Assembly (NCBI GenBank): GCA_030848705.1
Contig: CM061245.1
Location: 67,668,006 to 67,732,005 of the forward strand
DNA from: Heracleum sosnowskyi
Lineage: Eukaryota; Streptophyta; Magnoliopsida; Apiales; Apiaceae
Direction: 5' to 3'
Length of the DNA stretch: 64,000 nt
A program made the translations under genes and the position numbers. Positions 30,226-40,205 of this stretch are shown here, piece by piece. Every line of letters starts with the position of its first letter. Position 1 is the first letter of the stretch. Below the pieces are notes generated by a model. The model was not told the DNA's origin. It saw only the letters and a program-made list of their open reading frames with translations, and searched no databases.

Positions 30226-33200
30226 TTACTTAGAGCAACTAAATGAAGGATTGAGCATTCCAATTTCACTCACAAGTCTGTTGAAGACTGCTTCATTCAG
30301 AGGTTTAGTAAATATGTCAGCTAATTGTTTCTCAGTGGGAACATAAGAGACTTCTATGGTACCATTTGCAGCATGTTCCCTAATGAAATGGTACCTGATC
30401 TCAATGTGCTTTGTAGTAGAATGATTAACAGGATTGGCAACTATGGATATTGCACTAGTATTGTCACACATTAGAGGAATGTGTTCTAACACTAGCCCAT
30501 AATCCATGAGTTGATTTCTAATCCAAAGCAATTGAGCACAGCAACTTCCAGCAGCAATGTATTCAGCCTCAGCTGTGGATGTTGCTGTGGACTGTTGTTT
30601 CTTACTAAACCAGGACACTAACCTTTGACCTAGGAATTGACAGCTTCCAGAGGTGCTCTTCCTGTCAATTCTGCATCCAGCATAATCAGAATCTGTGTAA
30701 CCAACCAGGTTGAACCCAGTGCCCTTTGGATACCATAGCCCAAGATTAGGAGTCCCCTTTAGATACTTGAAGATTCTTTTGATAGCCATCATGTGAGATT
30801 CCTTGGGATCAGACTGGAACCTTGCACAGAGGCATGTGGCAAACATGATGTCTGGCCTGCTAGCTGTGAGATAGAGTAAGGATCCAACCATTCCTCTATA
30901 GACCTTGATATCAACTCTCTTGCCTTTCTTGTCTTCATCCAGCTTGATTGCAGTAGACATAGGAGTTTTGGCTGGGGATGACTCTTCTAAACCATATTTC
31001 TTTAAAAGATCCTTGACATACTTAGATTGGTTTATAAAGATGCCATCCTCCCTTTGATGTACTTGCAGGCCTAGAAAGTAGGTTAACTCTCCCATCATAC
31101 TCATCTCATATTTGCTTTGCATCAACTTAGAGAACCTTTCACAGAGTTTTTCATTTGAAGAGCCAAAGATGATATCATCCACATAGATTTGAACAAGAAT
31201 GATATCATTTCCATGCTTCTTGAAGAATAGGGTTTTGTCAATAGTACCCCTGGTAAATTGATGCTCAAGAAGGAATTGAGATAGAGTTTCATACCAGGCT
31301 CTTGGTGCCTGTTTGAGTCCATAGAGTGCCTTGAGCAGTCTATACACAAAGTTTGGGAAGTCTTCACTCTCAAAGCCAGGTGGTTGAGACACATAAACTT
31401 CTTCAGCAAGATCACCATTGAGAAATGCACTTTTCACGTCCATTTGATACACCTTAAAATCTGAGTGAGCTGCAAAAGCCAGGAAGATTCTGATGGCTTC
31501 CAGTCTAGCTACAGGTGCAAATGTCTCATCATAGTCAATGCCTTCTTGCTGACAATATCCTTTGGCAACCAGCCTTGCTTTGTTTCTTATCACCACTCCT
31601 TCTTCATCCATCTTGTTTCTGAACACCCATTTGGTGTCAATAACATTCTTTCCTTTTGGAGGAGGTACTAGTTCCCATACTTTGTTTTTCTCAAATTGAT
31701 TCAACTCTTCTTGCATGGCAACAATCCAATCAGAGTTCTTCAAAGCTTCTTCAATTAATTTAGGTTCCTCTTGTGACAGAAAGCAGCTATACAGACATGT
31801 ATTTAATGTTGCCCTTCTTGTTCTAACTCCCTCACTAGGATCTCCAATGATTTGATCCCTAGTGTGGGCTCTGTCCCATTTCCTTGTGTGCCCCTGTTCA
31901 TTTCCTTGATCTGTTCCAAGCTCATTTTGGTTGAAAGGTGCATTCTCTTCTTCTCCCCCTGTGTTTGTGAACCCTTGCACAGGTGTTTGAAGAAGATTGT
32001 CAACTTCAAGGATTTCATTCTCTAGAACAGTTTGAACAGGGGGTTCATCTTCACTTTCAGAATCCTCAAGATAACCTTGATTCTCAAATCTCAATGGCAC
32101 ACTGTCTTGATCACTTGTTTTCAGTCCAGGAGTTTTCTTGTCATCAAAGGTAACATCCATGCTTTCCATGACTTTGTGTTGCTCAGGTACAAACACTCTG
32201 TATGATGTCCTTTCCAGAGAGTATCCAATGAAGATACCTTCAAATGCCTTAGCATCAAATTTTCCAACATGCTCAGAGGTATCTTTCATCACAAAGCACT
32301 TGCTTCCAAACACATGCAGGTGCTTGAAGGATGCTCTTTTTCCAGTCATTAATGAGTAAGGAGTTTTGCCAGACTTCTTATTGATTAATGTTCTATTTTG
32401 CACATAGCATGCTGTGTTAACAGCATCAGCCCAAAAGCTAGTGGGTAGCTTTGCATCCAGCAGCATTGTCCTTGCAGCTTCAATGAGAGTTCTATTCTTT
32501 CTCTCAACTACTCCATTTTGTTGAGGTGTTCTAGGAGCTGAGAATTGTTGAGAAATTCCTTTATCTTTGCAAAACTCATACAATGTTGAATTTCTGAACT
32601 CAGTCCCATTATCACTTCTCAAAGCAACTACAGAGGAGCCAGTGCTTTGTGCTTCTTTATCAACTCTCTTGATATGCTCTATTATGACTTGGGGTGCTTC
32701 ATCCTTGGAGAATAGGAATTCCACCCAAGTATATCTTGAATAGTCATCTACCATTACTAGAGCATATTTCTTTTTGGAGAGGGACATTACATTCACAGGG
32801 CCAAATAAGTCCATGTGAATTAGCTGCAGAGGTTTTGAATTTGTATTGAGCAATTTGTTCTTGTGACTGGATCTTTTAATTTTTCCTTTCTGACAAGCTT
32901 CACAAGCTCCATCTTGCACAAACTCCAAGGCAGACAAATCCCTGATAAGTTCTCTCTTGGTTAGAGAGTTCATTGCCTGAACATTCAAGTGAGACAACTT
33001 CTTGTGCCATAGCCAGAATTCCTCATTTGTGGCTTTAGTGTAGAAACAGCAGATTTCTCCCTTATCTGCAGCTTTGAGATTTGCTACAAACAAGCTTCCT
33101 TTCTTCACACCAGTTAGAACAACTTCACCACTTTCCCTTTTTGAGATTGAACAAAGGTCTTCATCAAATTCCACTTTGAAACCTCTGTTGGTGAATTGTC

Positions 33201-33435
33201 CAATACTCAAGAGATTATGCTTCAGTCCTTCAACAAATGCTACATCTTCAATAATGACATTTCCAGATTTAACATTGCCATATCCCATTGTATAACCAAT
33301 GTTGTCATTTCCAAAGGTTACTGATGGGCCAGCCTTTTCCTCAAAATGTGATAGCAGGGCTATATCACCAGTCATGTGACTTGAGCATCCACTGTCCAAG
33401 ATCCATATGACTCTTTTATTCCTGTTGCCCTGCAT
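30226..33435 (-). CDS. pol: Element D Copia Pol polyprotein (1069 aa)
   Basis: Uninterrupted frame with ATG at 33435, immediately preceded by an in-frame TGA. Protease WILDSGCSSHMTGD (about residue 11), integrase zinc site HKKLSH...CEAC, integrase core HMDLFGPV, RSDNGTEF and PQQNGVVERKN, RT YVDDIIFGSS (about 752), RNase H GYTDSDYAGCR and the tail TKHIEIRYHFIREH are all present. It is offset by -1 from gag and lies 11 nt beyond the gag stop, so expression needs recoding, re-initiation or splicing. With near-identical LTRs this is the best candidate for an active polymerase in the window. Confidence 0.95.
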   Translation of the reverse strand: MQGNRNKRVIWILDSGCSSHMTGDIALLSHFEEKAGPSVTFGNDNIGYTMGYGNVKSGNVIIEDVAFVEGLKHNLLSIGQFTNRGFKVEFDEDLCSISKRESGEVVLTGVKKGSLFVANLKAADKGEICCFYTKATNEEFWLWHKKLSHLNVQAMNSLTKRELIRDLSALEFVQDGACEACQKGKIKRSSHKNKLLNTNSKPLQLIHMDLFGPVNVMSLSKKKYALVMVDDYSRYTWVEFLFSKDEAPQVIIEHIKRVDKEAQSTGSSVVALRSDNGTEFRNSTLYEFCKDKGISQQFSAPRTPQQNGVVERKNRTLIEAARTMLLDAKLPTSFWADAVNTACYVQNRTLINKKSGKTPYSLMTGKRASFKHLHVFGSKCFVMKDTSEHVGKFDAKAFEGIFIGYSLERTSYRVFVPEQHKVMESMDVTFDDKKTPGLKTSDQDSVPLRFENQGYLEDSESEDEPPVQTVLENEILEVDNLLQTPVQGFTNTGGEEENAPFNQNELGTDQGNEQGHTRKWDRAHTRDQIIGDPSEGVRTRRATLNTCLYSCFLSQEEPKLIEEALKNSDWIVAMQEELNQFEKNKVWELVPPPKGKNVIDTKWVFRNKMDEEGVVIRNKARLVAKGYCQQEGIDYDETFAPVARLEAIRIFLAFAAHSDFKVYQMDVKSAFLNGDLAEEVYVSQPPGFESEDFPNFVYRLLKALYGLKQAPRAWYETLSQFLLEHQFTRGTIDKTLFFKKHGNDIILVQIYVDDIIFGSSNEKLCERFSKLMQSKYEMSMMGELTYFLGLQVHQREDGIFINQSKYVKDLLKKYGLEESSPAKTPMSTAIKLDEDKKGKRVDIKVYRGMVGSLLYLTASRPDIMFATCLCARFQSDPKESHMMAIKRIFKYLKGTPNLGLWYPKGTGFNLVGYTDSDYAGCRIDRKSTSGSCQFLGQRLVSWFSKKQQSTATSTAEAEYIAAGSCCAQLLWIRNQLMDYGLVLEHIPLMCDNTSAISIVANPVNHSTTKHIEIRYHFIREHAANGTIEVSYVPTEKQLADIFTKPLNEAVFNRLVSEIGMLNPSFSCSK

Positions 33436-33446
33436 TCACAAAATGA
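33430..33446 (-). promoter_or_regulatory. Conserved CAG-ending gag/pol boundary segment (element D)
   Basis: 17 nt directly after the gag TAG (33447-33449), minus strand TCATTTTGTGAATGCAG, then GGCAACAGG opening pol homology. Same length and similar sequence as in element A. Candidate splice acceptor or recoding signal. Confidence 0.5.
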
Positions 33447-35912
33447 CTAAGTTGTTTTTGGTACCCACACTTGGTAGGGTCCAGTTGATTTAGAAACATT
33501 TTGATTAATAATTCTTCTGTCATAAATTGCATTTCTCATAGTAGGAGACTTCACTTTTTCTGTGGCTTTGGAGTTTACACTCTTAGGCTCACATGAAGTT
33601 TTCACCCTCTCAACCCTGATTGGGGACCCTGTCCTATGAGAATGCATATGTGTGTGTGATTCACCAGATTGTGCAGAGTCAAGTTTATGTTTAAGAGATA
33701 AACAGTTAGCAATCACAGTCACATAGCATGTCATGCAGTTTGGCTTACCACAGAAGGAATCATGACTAGAATTTATGCTAGCAGAATGGTTACTCAGGTT
33801 GTCAACTTCAACAATATCAGGCTTACTACACTTATGAGTCAAATGATTAACAGATAGGCATTTTTGACATTGTTTCCTGGGAGCATTTGGCACATAAGCA
33901 TAGTTGTTTCCTTTGTTAACACCAACTTTACCATTTCTGTTTTGTTTCCTTTTCTTAACAACTTCTTTCTTTGCTTTAGGACTCTTGACAAGATTGTCTT
34001 TGGTCTCTTTCTGATTGACAAGTTCAGGAAAGGAAGAAGTGTTCTTAGCAGCCTCATCTTCTTCAAGTAGTTGTTGCTTGATGATCAGTAGTTCCTCATC
34101 AAACTCAACATCACTCTTTCTGAAGATGGGCTGTTCAACACTTGACAGTATGGTTGGGGCATTTTTGTTTGTAAAAGTTTCCTTTCCTTTGCCCTTGACC
34201 TTCTTCCTTCCCTTGTCATTATCATAGTCAAAACCAACTCCAACCTTGCAGTCTTCAGTGTGTTCCTTGTGGTAGGTTTGAATAAGTTCAGAGGAGTTTT
34301 TGAAGCTTCTTAGTTTCAGTTCAGTTTCAGCAATTTGTTCTCTAAGGGCTTTCTCTATCTGCTCAGCACAAATCACTTTGTTTTTAAGATACTCAACCTC
34401 CTTTTTCAAACCATCCAGGTTCACAACCATTAACTCAAGTTTCTCATTCTTTTCTGTAAGCTCAACATTCTTAGCAGTTAGTCTATCAATTTCTTCATTA
34501 GCTACTAACATGCTAGTATGAATATTAAACATCTCAGTGCTCATATCTTCAACAGTTTGCTTATATTGAAGGGGAGTCATATCAAGAGAAGTAAGAATGG
34601 GTACCTGACTTGAATCACAATCATCAGAAAATGCCATCAAGGCATAGTTTGAGTACTCTTGTTCTTCTTCTTCATCAGAGTCATCCCAGCATTTTCCCTC
34701 AGCAATAAAAGCTTTGCCCTGTTGTTTCTTGAGTAGAGCCTCATACTTAGCTTCAAGCTCTAAGTATGCTTTGTCCTTCTTGACTTGTTTAGGCTTTTTG
34801 CACTCAGTGGCAAAATGCCCAAGTTCATTGCAGTTATAGCATCTTATTTTAGTCCTATCCACACTTCCTGTCTTGTATCCACCCTTAGCAGCACCAGTAA
34901 TCCCTTTTCCTTTATTGAAGGTGTTTGAGCCACTAGATCCACCAGTGTTTCCAGTATTGAACTTGGACCTGAATGGCTGCTTTCTTTTAAACCTTATGTT
35001 AGGATACCTCCTAGCCATATAAGCAAAAGATTTGTTTTCCATTTTGTCCAGTTCCTCCATGCTGTAAAACACATCTTCCTCAGGCAAATCATAGATGACC
35101 TGGACCTCATCACCAGTGTCTTCAACTTCCAGTTCCTCAATCTTCACTTGACTGACTTTAAGAGAGTCCATTCTTTGACTTAGGTTGTCAGCAATAAGTG
35201 CACAGGAGGTATTAGCCACTAATCCTTGCTTTGCTTGAATAGATCTCTTTTGAAACAGCTCCAACTCATATGTCTTCAAAACACCATATAACACATCAAA
35301 ACCAATCTTTGTTAGATCTCTTTCTTTAAGGGAAGAGATTCTTGGTTCCAAGTGATCTGGAAGAGTTAGTAAAAACTTCATATTGAGCTCTTCTGTTTCA
35401 TAGTGTTTGTCATAGAGTTTGAGCTCGTTTATCAGCTTGTTGAATCTCTCAAACACTTCTGTGATTCCCTCTTTTGGCTGAGCCATGAAGGCTTCATATT
35501 GTGAAACAAGAATCTGCTTCTTGTTCTTTCTTACTTCAGTAGTTCCTTCACAGAGCACTTCTATAAGATCCCACATCTTCTTGGCACTAGTACAATGAGC
35601 AACAGTGCCATACATGTTGAAGTCCATAGATTCACAAATGATAAGTTGAAGATGTCCATCCAGTGCAACTTTTTCCTTTTCAGGATCAGTGTATTTTGAG
35701 GGATCTTTGGGCACATGTTTTGCTGGTACAATCTCAGTGCCAATGGTTGTTTCACCAATCTCGATCATTGGAGTGAAGGGACCATGCTTTAGAATATCTA
35801 AATACATGGGGTTAGAAGCTTTGATGAACAGCAACATCTTCTTCTTCCATAAACTGTAGTGCTCCTTGTTAAAGGGAGGAATCTTGATACTGCTTAGTTT
35901 CTGTGAACTCAT
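33447..35912 (-). CDS. gag: Element D Gag (821 aa)
   Basis: ATG at 35912, about 37 nt inside the PBS, opens MSSQKLSSIKIPPFNKEHYS. The N-terminal half is the Copia capsid-like region (FERFNKLINELKLYDKHY). A CCHC knuckle CYNCNELGHFATEC lies at about 355-368, and an acidic patch and coiled coil at about 450-560. A second knuckle CQKCLSVNHLTHKC (CX2CX4HX4C) is at about 680. A third cysteine group, CGKPNCMTCYVTVIANC (CX4CX2CX7C), is at about 720. It ends GPYQVWVPKTT, then TAG. At over 800 aa it is long for Copia gag, as in Sireviruses. No disruption seen. Confidence 0.93.
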   Translation of the reverse strand: MSSQKLSSIKIPPFNKEHYSLWKKKMLLFIKASNPMYLDILKHGPFTPMIEIGETTIGTEIVPAKHVPKDPSKYTDPEKEKVALDGHLQLIICESMDFNMYGTVAHCTSAKKMWDLIEVLCEGTTEVRKNKKQILVSQYEAFMAQPKEGITEVFERFNKLINELKLYDKHYETEELNMKFLLTLPDHLEPRISSLKERDLTKIGFDVLYGVLKTYELELFQKRSIQAKQGLVANTSCALIADNLSQRMDSLKVSQVKIEELEVEDTGDEVQVIYDLPEEDVFYSMEELDKMENKSFAYMARRYPNIRFKRKQPFRSKFNTGNTGGSSGSNTFNKGKGITGAAKGGYKTGSVDRTKIRCYNCNELGHFATECKKPKQVKKDKAYLELEAKYEALLKKQQGKAFIAEGKCWDDSDEEEEQEYSNYALMAFSDDCDSSQVPILTSLDMTPLQYKQTVEDMSTEMFNIHTSMLVANEEIDRLTAKNVELTEKNEKLELMVVNLDGLKKEVEYLKNKVICAEQIEKALREQIAETELKLRSFKNSSELIQTYHKEHTEDCKVGVGFDYDNDKGRKKVKGKGKETFTNKNAPTILSSVEQPIFRKSDVEFDEELLIIKQQLLEEDEAAKNTSSFPELVNQKETKDNLVKSPKAKKEVVKKRKQNRNGKVGVNKGNNYAYVPNAPRKQCQKCLSVNHLTHKCSKPDIVEVDNLSNHSASINSSHDSFCGKPNCMTCYVTVIANCLSLKHKLDSAQSGESHTHMHSHRTGSPIRVERVKTSCEPKSVNSKATEKVKSPTMRNAIYDRRIINQNVSKSTGPYQVWVPKTT

Positions 35913-35948
35913 TCTTGATCTTTTCCTGTTTGTACGTTAACAGCCTAC

Positions 35949-35960
35949 GCTCTGATACCA
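35949..35960 (-). other. Element D primer-binding site
   Basis: Minus strand TGGTATCAGAGC, 2 nt inside the 5' LTR, complementary to the 3' end of plant initiator tRNA-Met. Confidence 0.92.
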
Positions 35961-35962
35961 CT

Positions 35963-37267
35963 TGTTAGAAATGAATACTACCAGAAACTAGACAGAGGGG
36001 GGGTGAATGGATAGTTTGATATATTTTTCGACTCTTGATAGCTAAGTAACAGACTGTATATGATTATGATATGTAATATGCAGAAAGTAAATAACACACA
36101 CAATCACTTTAATCTACTTTGTATAAGCAAATTAAATACTACAGCTTTCCAAGAAATTCACAATCGAATTTCTGGCTTCTAAACAAGAACAGTTTGAACT
36201 TGCTTGCTTACAGAGAAAAGAGCTTAGCAAATAACTATGTGTATCTCTCTTACAGCTAACAATAGGGTGTGCATCATATATATAAGCCCTATACAAACTA
36301 GTGCACACACCTATTTTTACACAGTTACCCCTTGCTGAAAGTCCAACTTGTTCTGCCATAAGACGTTAACTGTGTCAGGAAGGACCACCTGCTTTTCGGA
36401 GTCTTTCCCGTTTCTGTAGCTGCTTGTCTCTTATCTTTCTCTCCAAGTTTAGCTATAGATTTGTCATCTGTTCTTTGGACCACCTTGCCAGAACAAATGC
36501 TTCAGTATTTGTCTCTTTTGATTCTTGGTTCTGTACCTTGAATTGTCCTGTTATAAACGGCTAAGTGTTGATATCGTGAACTCCACTTCATTCCTGACTT
36601 CGCGATCTCACTTGTGAGGACTTCGCGATATAGCCTTTGACGACTTTGCGACATAGGTCATTTGAAGACTATGCGACATAGCTCATTTGAAGACTATGCG
36701 ACATAGGTCATTTGAAGACTATGCGACATAGCTCATTTGAAGACTATGCGACATAGCTCATTTGAAGACTATGCGACATAGGTCATTTGAAGACTTCACG
36801 ATCTAGGCTCCTTTGACTTTGCTGACTTCAACACTTCACGACATGTGTCTTGAGGACTTCTCGACATAGTACAAAATGGACTATGCGATATAGTACTTCA
36901 CGACATGGATATTGGTGACTTCACGACATAGCTTTCTTCTGACTTTGCTATATAATGCCTTAGACAAATTTCTGCAACTTATTTCTTCATAGCCTTATTT
37001 ATCTCTATCCTGCTGCATGAACACTTCTGAACTTCTACCAGGATAATTATTCAATGGCCTATATACAATCTAGATGCAAGAAACTTTACTAAGCTCATTA
37101 TATCTTTGAGCATACATGATCAAGCTAATGTTCATGAGAACAAGACAAGTACATTTAGAGACCTATACTATATCCCAGTGATAGAAATCACTAGGTCATG
37201 TAGTGTGACATAGTCACATAGTGTAGGCTTGTTAATAGTGGTATTCAGGCATGTCTTGAGCCTAACA
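35963..37267 (-). repeat. Element D 5' LTR
   Basis: 1305 bp, differing from 23202-24506 at two positions by eye. It carries the same six 25-bp CTATG-CGA-CATAG units at about 36640-36795. It should hold the promoter for gag-pol. Confidence 0.95.
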
Positions 37268-37510
37268 AAGGGCCTTCAAAAATAATTTCCAAGTAACACC
37301 TTAAAGAAGGGCCTTCAAAAATATTAACATCTTCAATAAAGGGTCTTAAAAAATAATTTCCTCTTCGAAAGAGGGTCTTCAAAAATATTATCCTTCTTGG
37401 AAGAGGGTCTTCAAAAATATTATCCTACTCGAAATAGGGTCTTCAAAAATATTATCCTACTCGAAATAGGATCTTCAAAAATATTATTCTCCTTGGAAAA
37501 GAGAGCTTTC
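37268..37510. repeat. Second tandem array of element C, right part
   Basis: Continuation of the array at 23051-23201 after element D: units containing GGGCCTTCAAAAATAAT and later GGGTCTTCAAAAATATTATCC with TACTCGAAATA. Period about 35-45 bp, irregular. Confidence 0.8.
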
Positions 37511-38145
37511 GAAAATATTACCCTTATCAGATGAGCACCTTCCACACTTATTTTTTTCCATGCATGAGCTAGTGAAGTAATCAAATCATGTGCTACGAAT
37601 ATTGCATCACAATTCTTTAACATCTCCATGATTCATATTCTGCTCAGATCTGTTTTTTACCTTTTTGGCCCTGTAAACGATATTTTCTTGGAAAACACAA
37701 AACATGAAAATTGCAGGAAACGAAAAGAGATTTTCGATGATATATGGCTCGTCAGAAACAGACTTATAACGAATCAGGAATAAAATAAAACGTCTACTGA
37801 TTAACTTCTCAATACTGAAAAACGGGATCTGATTATGTTTTGTGATTTCGAGAATAGATCGAAACATAATCTCAGAAAACACCAAGAACGAAAGTTGTAG
37901 GAAATCACAAAAACTTTCCGGATCATAAAAAATCATCAAAATATAACATGTAATAAATTTACTACGAATTTTATAAGATAGCTTATGTGTACGGACAAAA
38001 TCATAAGAAAACTTATCTTTATTTTGAATAGAACCACGAATCACAGCCTCCATCGTTCTGCTCCTCCATTAAAGCCGTTCCATATCCGATAAAACCCCCC
38101 GTGTGTATTATATAGATTGATTGTCCTCCACAATCAAAAATTATC
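37511..38145 (-). other. Element C leader region, no convincing gene
   Basis: Sequence between the array and the PBS. A 148-codon minus-strand frame (37607-38053) begins 92 nt inside the PBS, in gag position, but shows no gag motif or knuckle and is rich in F, I, S and K as expected of AT-rich chance frames. Probably packaging/leader sequence. Confidence 0.5.
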
Positions 38146-38163
38146 CCCTCCTTCTAGCGCCAA
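38146..38163 (-). other. Element C primer-binding site, not tRNA-Met
   Basis: Minus strand TTGGCGCTAGAAGGAGGG begins 1-2 nt inside the 5' LTR end (TAACA). It is unlike the TGGTATCAGAGC sites elsewhere in the window. I cannot name the priming tRNA. Confidence 0.65.
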
Positions 38164-38164
38164 T

Positions 38165-38628
38165 TGTTAACGGAGGAATTTGGTGTTAACAAATTTCGGG
38201 GATTGCTGGAATAACGAATTTGTAATAATAGGGGGATTTGGGAATTTTGGATGTTTGGGGTTGGACTTGAAAGGTGTCTCGACTTGTTAGATGTGTCAGA
38301 TCCTATTCCAAGATGCCTGCGTACCCTGTTTATATTTGGGATCAAGCCAACGCTGTTCTGTGATAGGATAGTATTTTTAATCCCTGTGATTGTTAAGGGA
38401 TATGTTGAGATAAGTTGATTTTATCTTTTTACAGTTATATTAGAGTTGTGATTCTTTCCGGATTTGAAAGAATCGTTTGGAGATATTTTTTAGTAATTGA
38501 TTGATTTAGATTGATTGTTTCCTCGTTTCAGAGAGAGGATATTACTAAGTGGTTAAGTAATTAATCATTATTAGATCAATATTGGGAAATTAGGAGATAA
38601 TTGAGGCAACCGAAATTATGGCGTAACA
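38165..38628 (-). repeat. Element C 5' LTR
   Basis: 464 bp, about 17 differences from 21681-22145 by eye. Followed on the right by the TSD TAAGG and then element B sequence. Confidence 0.92.
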
Positions 38629-38699
38629 TAAGGATATAGAAATTCTTAAACTCATGTATTTACTAGGACTATCTTGTAGTTACTGACTTCTAATCAAAA

Positions 38700-40205
38700 T
38701 CAATTAGAAAGATTTAACATCCCAAGTTCACCAACCAGCTTAGAAAAAGTGGATTCATCAAGCGGTTTAGTAAAGATGTCTACAATTTGTTCCTCTGTGG
38801 GTACAAAATGTAACTCAACAGTTCCATTCATGACATGCTCTCGGATAAAATGATACCTGATGTCGATGTGCTTCGTCCTCGAGTGTTGCACTGGGTTGTT
38901 GGAGATTGCTATGGCACTTGTGTTGTCGCAGAATATTGGAATCTTAGTCAACAAAAGTCCATAGTCACGGAGTTGGTTCCTCATCCACAAGATTTGAGCA
39001 CAACAGCTACCAGCAGCTATGTATTCAGCTTCAGCTGTTGATGTGGACACTGAGTGTTGCTTCTTGCTATACCAAGAAACTAACCTTCTTCCAAGAAACT
39101 GACAGCTTCCTGAAGTACTCTTCCGATCAATCTTAAAACCTGCAAAATCTGAGTCTGTATATCCAATAAGATCAAATCATGTATCTTTAGGGTACCAAAT
39201 TCCAAGATTTGGGGTTCCCTTAAGATATCTAAATATTCGCTTAACAGCTATTAGATGAGATTCTTTGGGATCAGACTGAAACCTAGCACACAAGCATGTT
39301 GCAAACATTATATCTGGTCTACTTGCAGTGAGATATAGTAAGGAGCCTATCATACCTCTGTAGCTTGTGATGTCAACCTTCTTACCAGTTTCATCCTTAT
39401 CAAGCTTAGTGGTAGTTGACATTGGAGTCTTTGCTGTAGATGAGTCTTCCATTTGATACTTCTTCAGAAGATCTTTAATGTACTTGGACTGGCAAATGAA
39501 TATTCCATCTAGACTTTGATACACTTGTAGTCTAAGAAAGAATGACAATTCACCCATCATGCTCATTTCATATCGAATCTGCATTAACTTAGCAAATCTC
39601 TTGCATAAATCATCATTAGTAGAACCAAATATTATGTCATCAACATATACTTGCACCAATATCAGATCATTTTTGTGCTTTTTATAAAAGAGAGTTTTGT
39701 CTACGACACCTCTTGTAAAGTTATTTTCACGTAAAAATTCAGAGAGAGTGTCATACCATGTCCTTGGAGCTTGTTTGAGTCCATAGAGAGCTTTGAATAG
39801 AAAGTACACAAAGACTGCCAGTTTTGAATCCTCAAACCCTGGAGGTTGTTCCACATACACTTCTTCTTCTATCTCCCCATTCAGAAAAGCACTCTTCACA
39901 TCCATTTGATATACTTTGTAATTGGAATGTGCTGCGAATGCTAGAAACATCCTGATGGTCTCAAGTCTTGCTACTTGTGCATAGGTTTCATCATAGTCTA
40001 TACCCTCTTCTTCAGAGTAACCTTTAGCAACCAGTCTAGCTTAGTTTCTCGTTACAATGCCATCTTCATCCAACTTATTTCTGAATACCCATCTTGTTCC
40101 TATAACAGATTTTCCTTTAGGCCTGGGTACCAGCTTCCAAACTTTCTGCCTTTCAAACTGATTGAGTTCATCTTGCATTGCAATCACCCAGTCTGGATCA
40201 TCTAG
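38700..40205 (-). pseudogene. pol: Element B Copia pol, RT-RNase H part
   Basis: One minus-strand frame from the junction at 40205 to 38700 with two in-frame stops (TAA near 40041, TGA at 39177). It keeps the RT entry DPDWVIAMQDELNQFE, VYQMDVKSAFLNGE, YVDDIIFGSTND, RNase H YTDSDFAG, the TAEAEYIAAGSCCAQ motif and the C-terminal TKHIDIRYHFIREH. It is closer to element A than to D. Protease, integrase and gag are missing because the frame is cut by an inverted junction. No frameshift was noted. Confidence 0.88.

Larger units (their letters stand above)
23202..37267 (-). mobile_element. Element D: very young full-length Sirevirus-like Copia
   Basis: 14.07-kb element on the minus strand with 1305-bp LTRs and perfect TSD AAGGG (23197-23201 and 37268-37272). 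Order in element orientation: 5' LTR, tRNA-Met PBS, gag, pol, 712-bp spacer, ORF3, PPT, 3' LTR. I find only two differences between the LTRs (near 23693/36454 and 23703/36464), so insertion is recent. Gag and pol are open throughout; ORF3 has one stop and one frame change. It is inserted in the tandem array of element C. Confidence 0.95.
21681..38628 (-). mobile_element. Element C: non-autonomous LTR retrotransposon (LARD-like)
   Basis: LTRs of 465 and 464 bp (TGTTAACGG...GCGTAACA) are flanked by the perfect TSD TAAGG (21676-21680 and 38629-38633). Without nested element D the interior is only about 2 kb and has no gag or pol motif; it consists of tandem repeats and leader sequence. The PPT is next to the left LTR and the PBS next to the right one, so orientation is minus. 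About 17 LTR differences by eye (about 3.7%) make it older than A and D. The PBS is not the tRNA-Met type. It must rely on enzymes from another element, perhaps Gypsy; the family is not identified. Confidence 0.88.
3325..40205 (-). mobile_element. Element B: old Sirevirus-like Copia, shattered by later insertions
   Basis: Four separated minus-strand pieces fit one element: pol 3' half (38700-40205), spacer (38634-38699 plus 20391-21675), third ORF (16928-20390) and the ORF3 end (3325-3549). They are separated by element C with D inside it, and by element A, both bounded by perfect 5-bp TSDs. Removing those insertions makes order, strand and reading frame collinear. Neither B LTR, nor its gag, is in the window. 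Pol is cut at 40205 by an inverted junction, and the left side is cut by a Gypsy-type LTR. Confidence 0.75.

Noticed and set aside
33430..33449. Programmed -1 frameshift at the element D gag/pol border
   Set aside because: No slippery heptamer seen, and the pol frame has a stop just before its ATG; splicing or re-initiation fits better.
37607..38053. 148-codon minus-strand frame in gag position of element C
   Set aside because: No gag motif, no zinc knuckle, composition typical of AT-rich chance frames; element looks non-coding.
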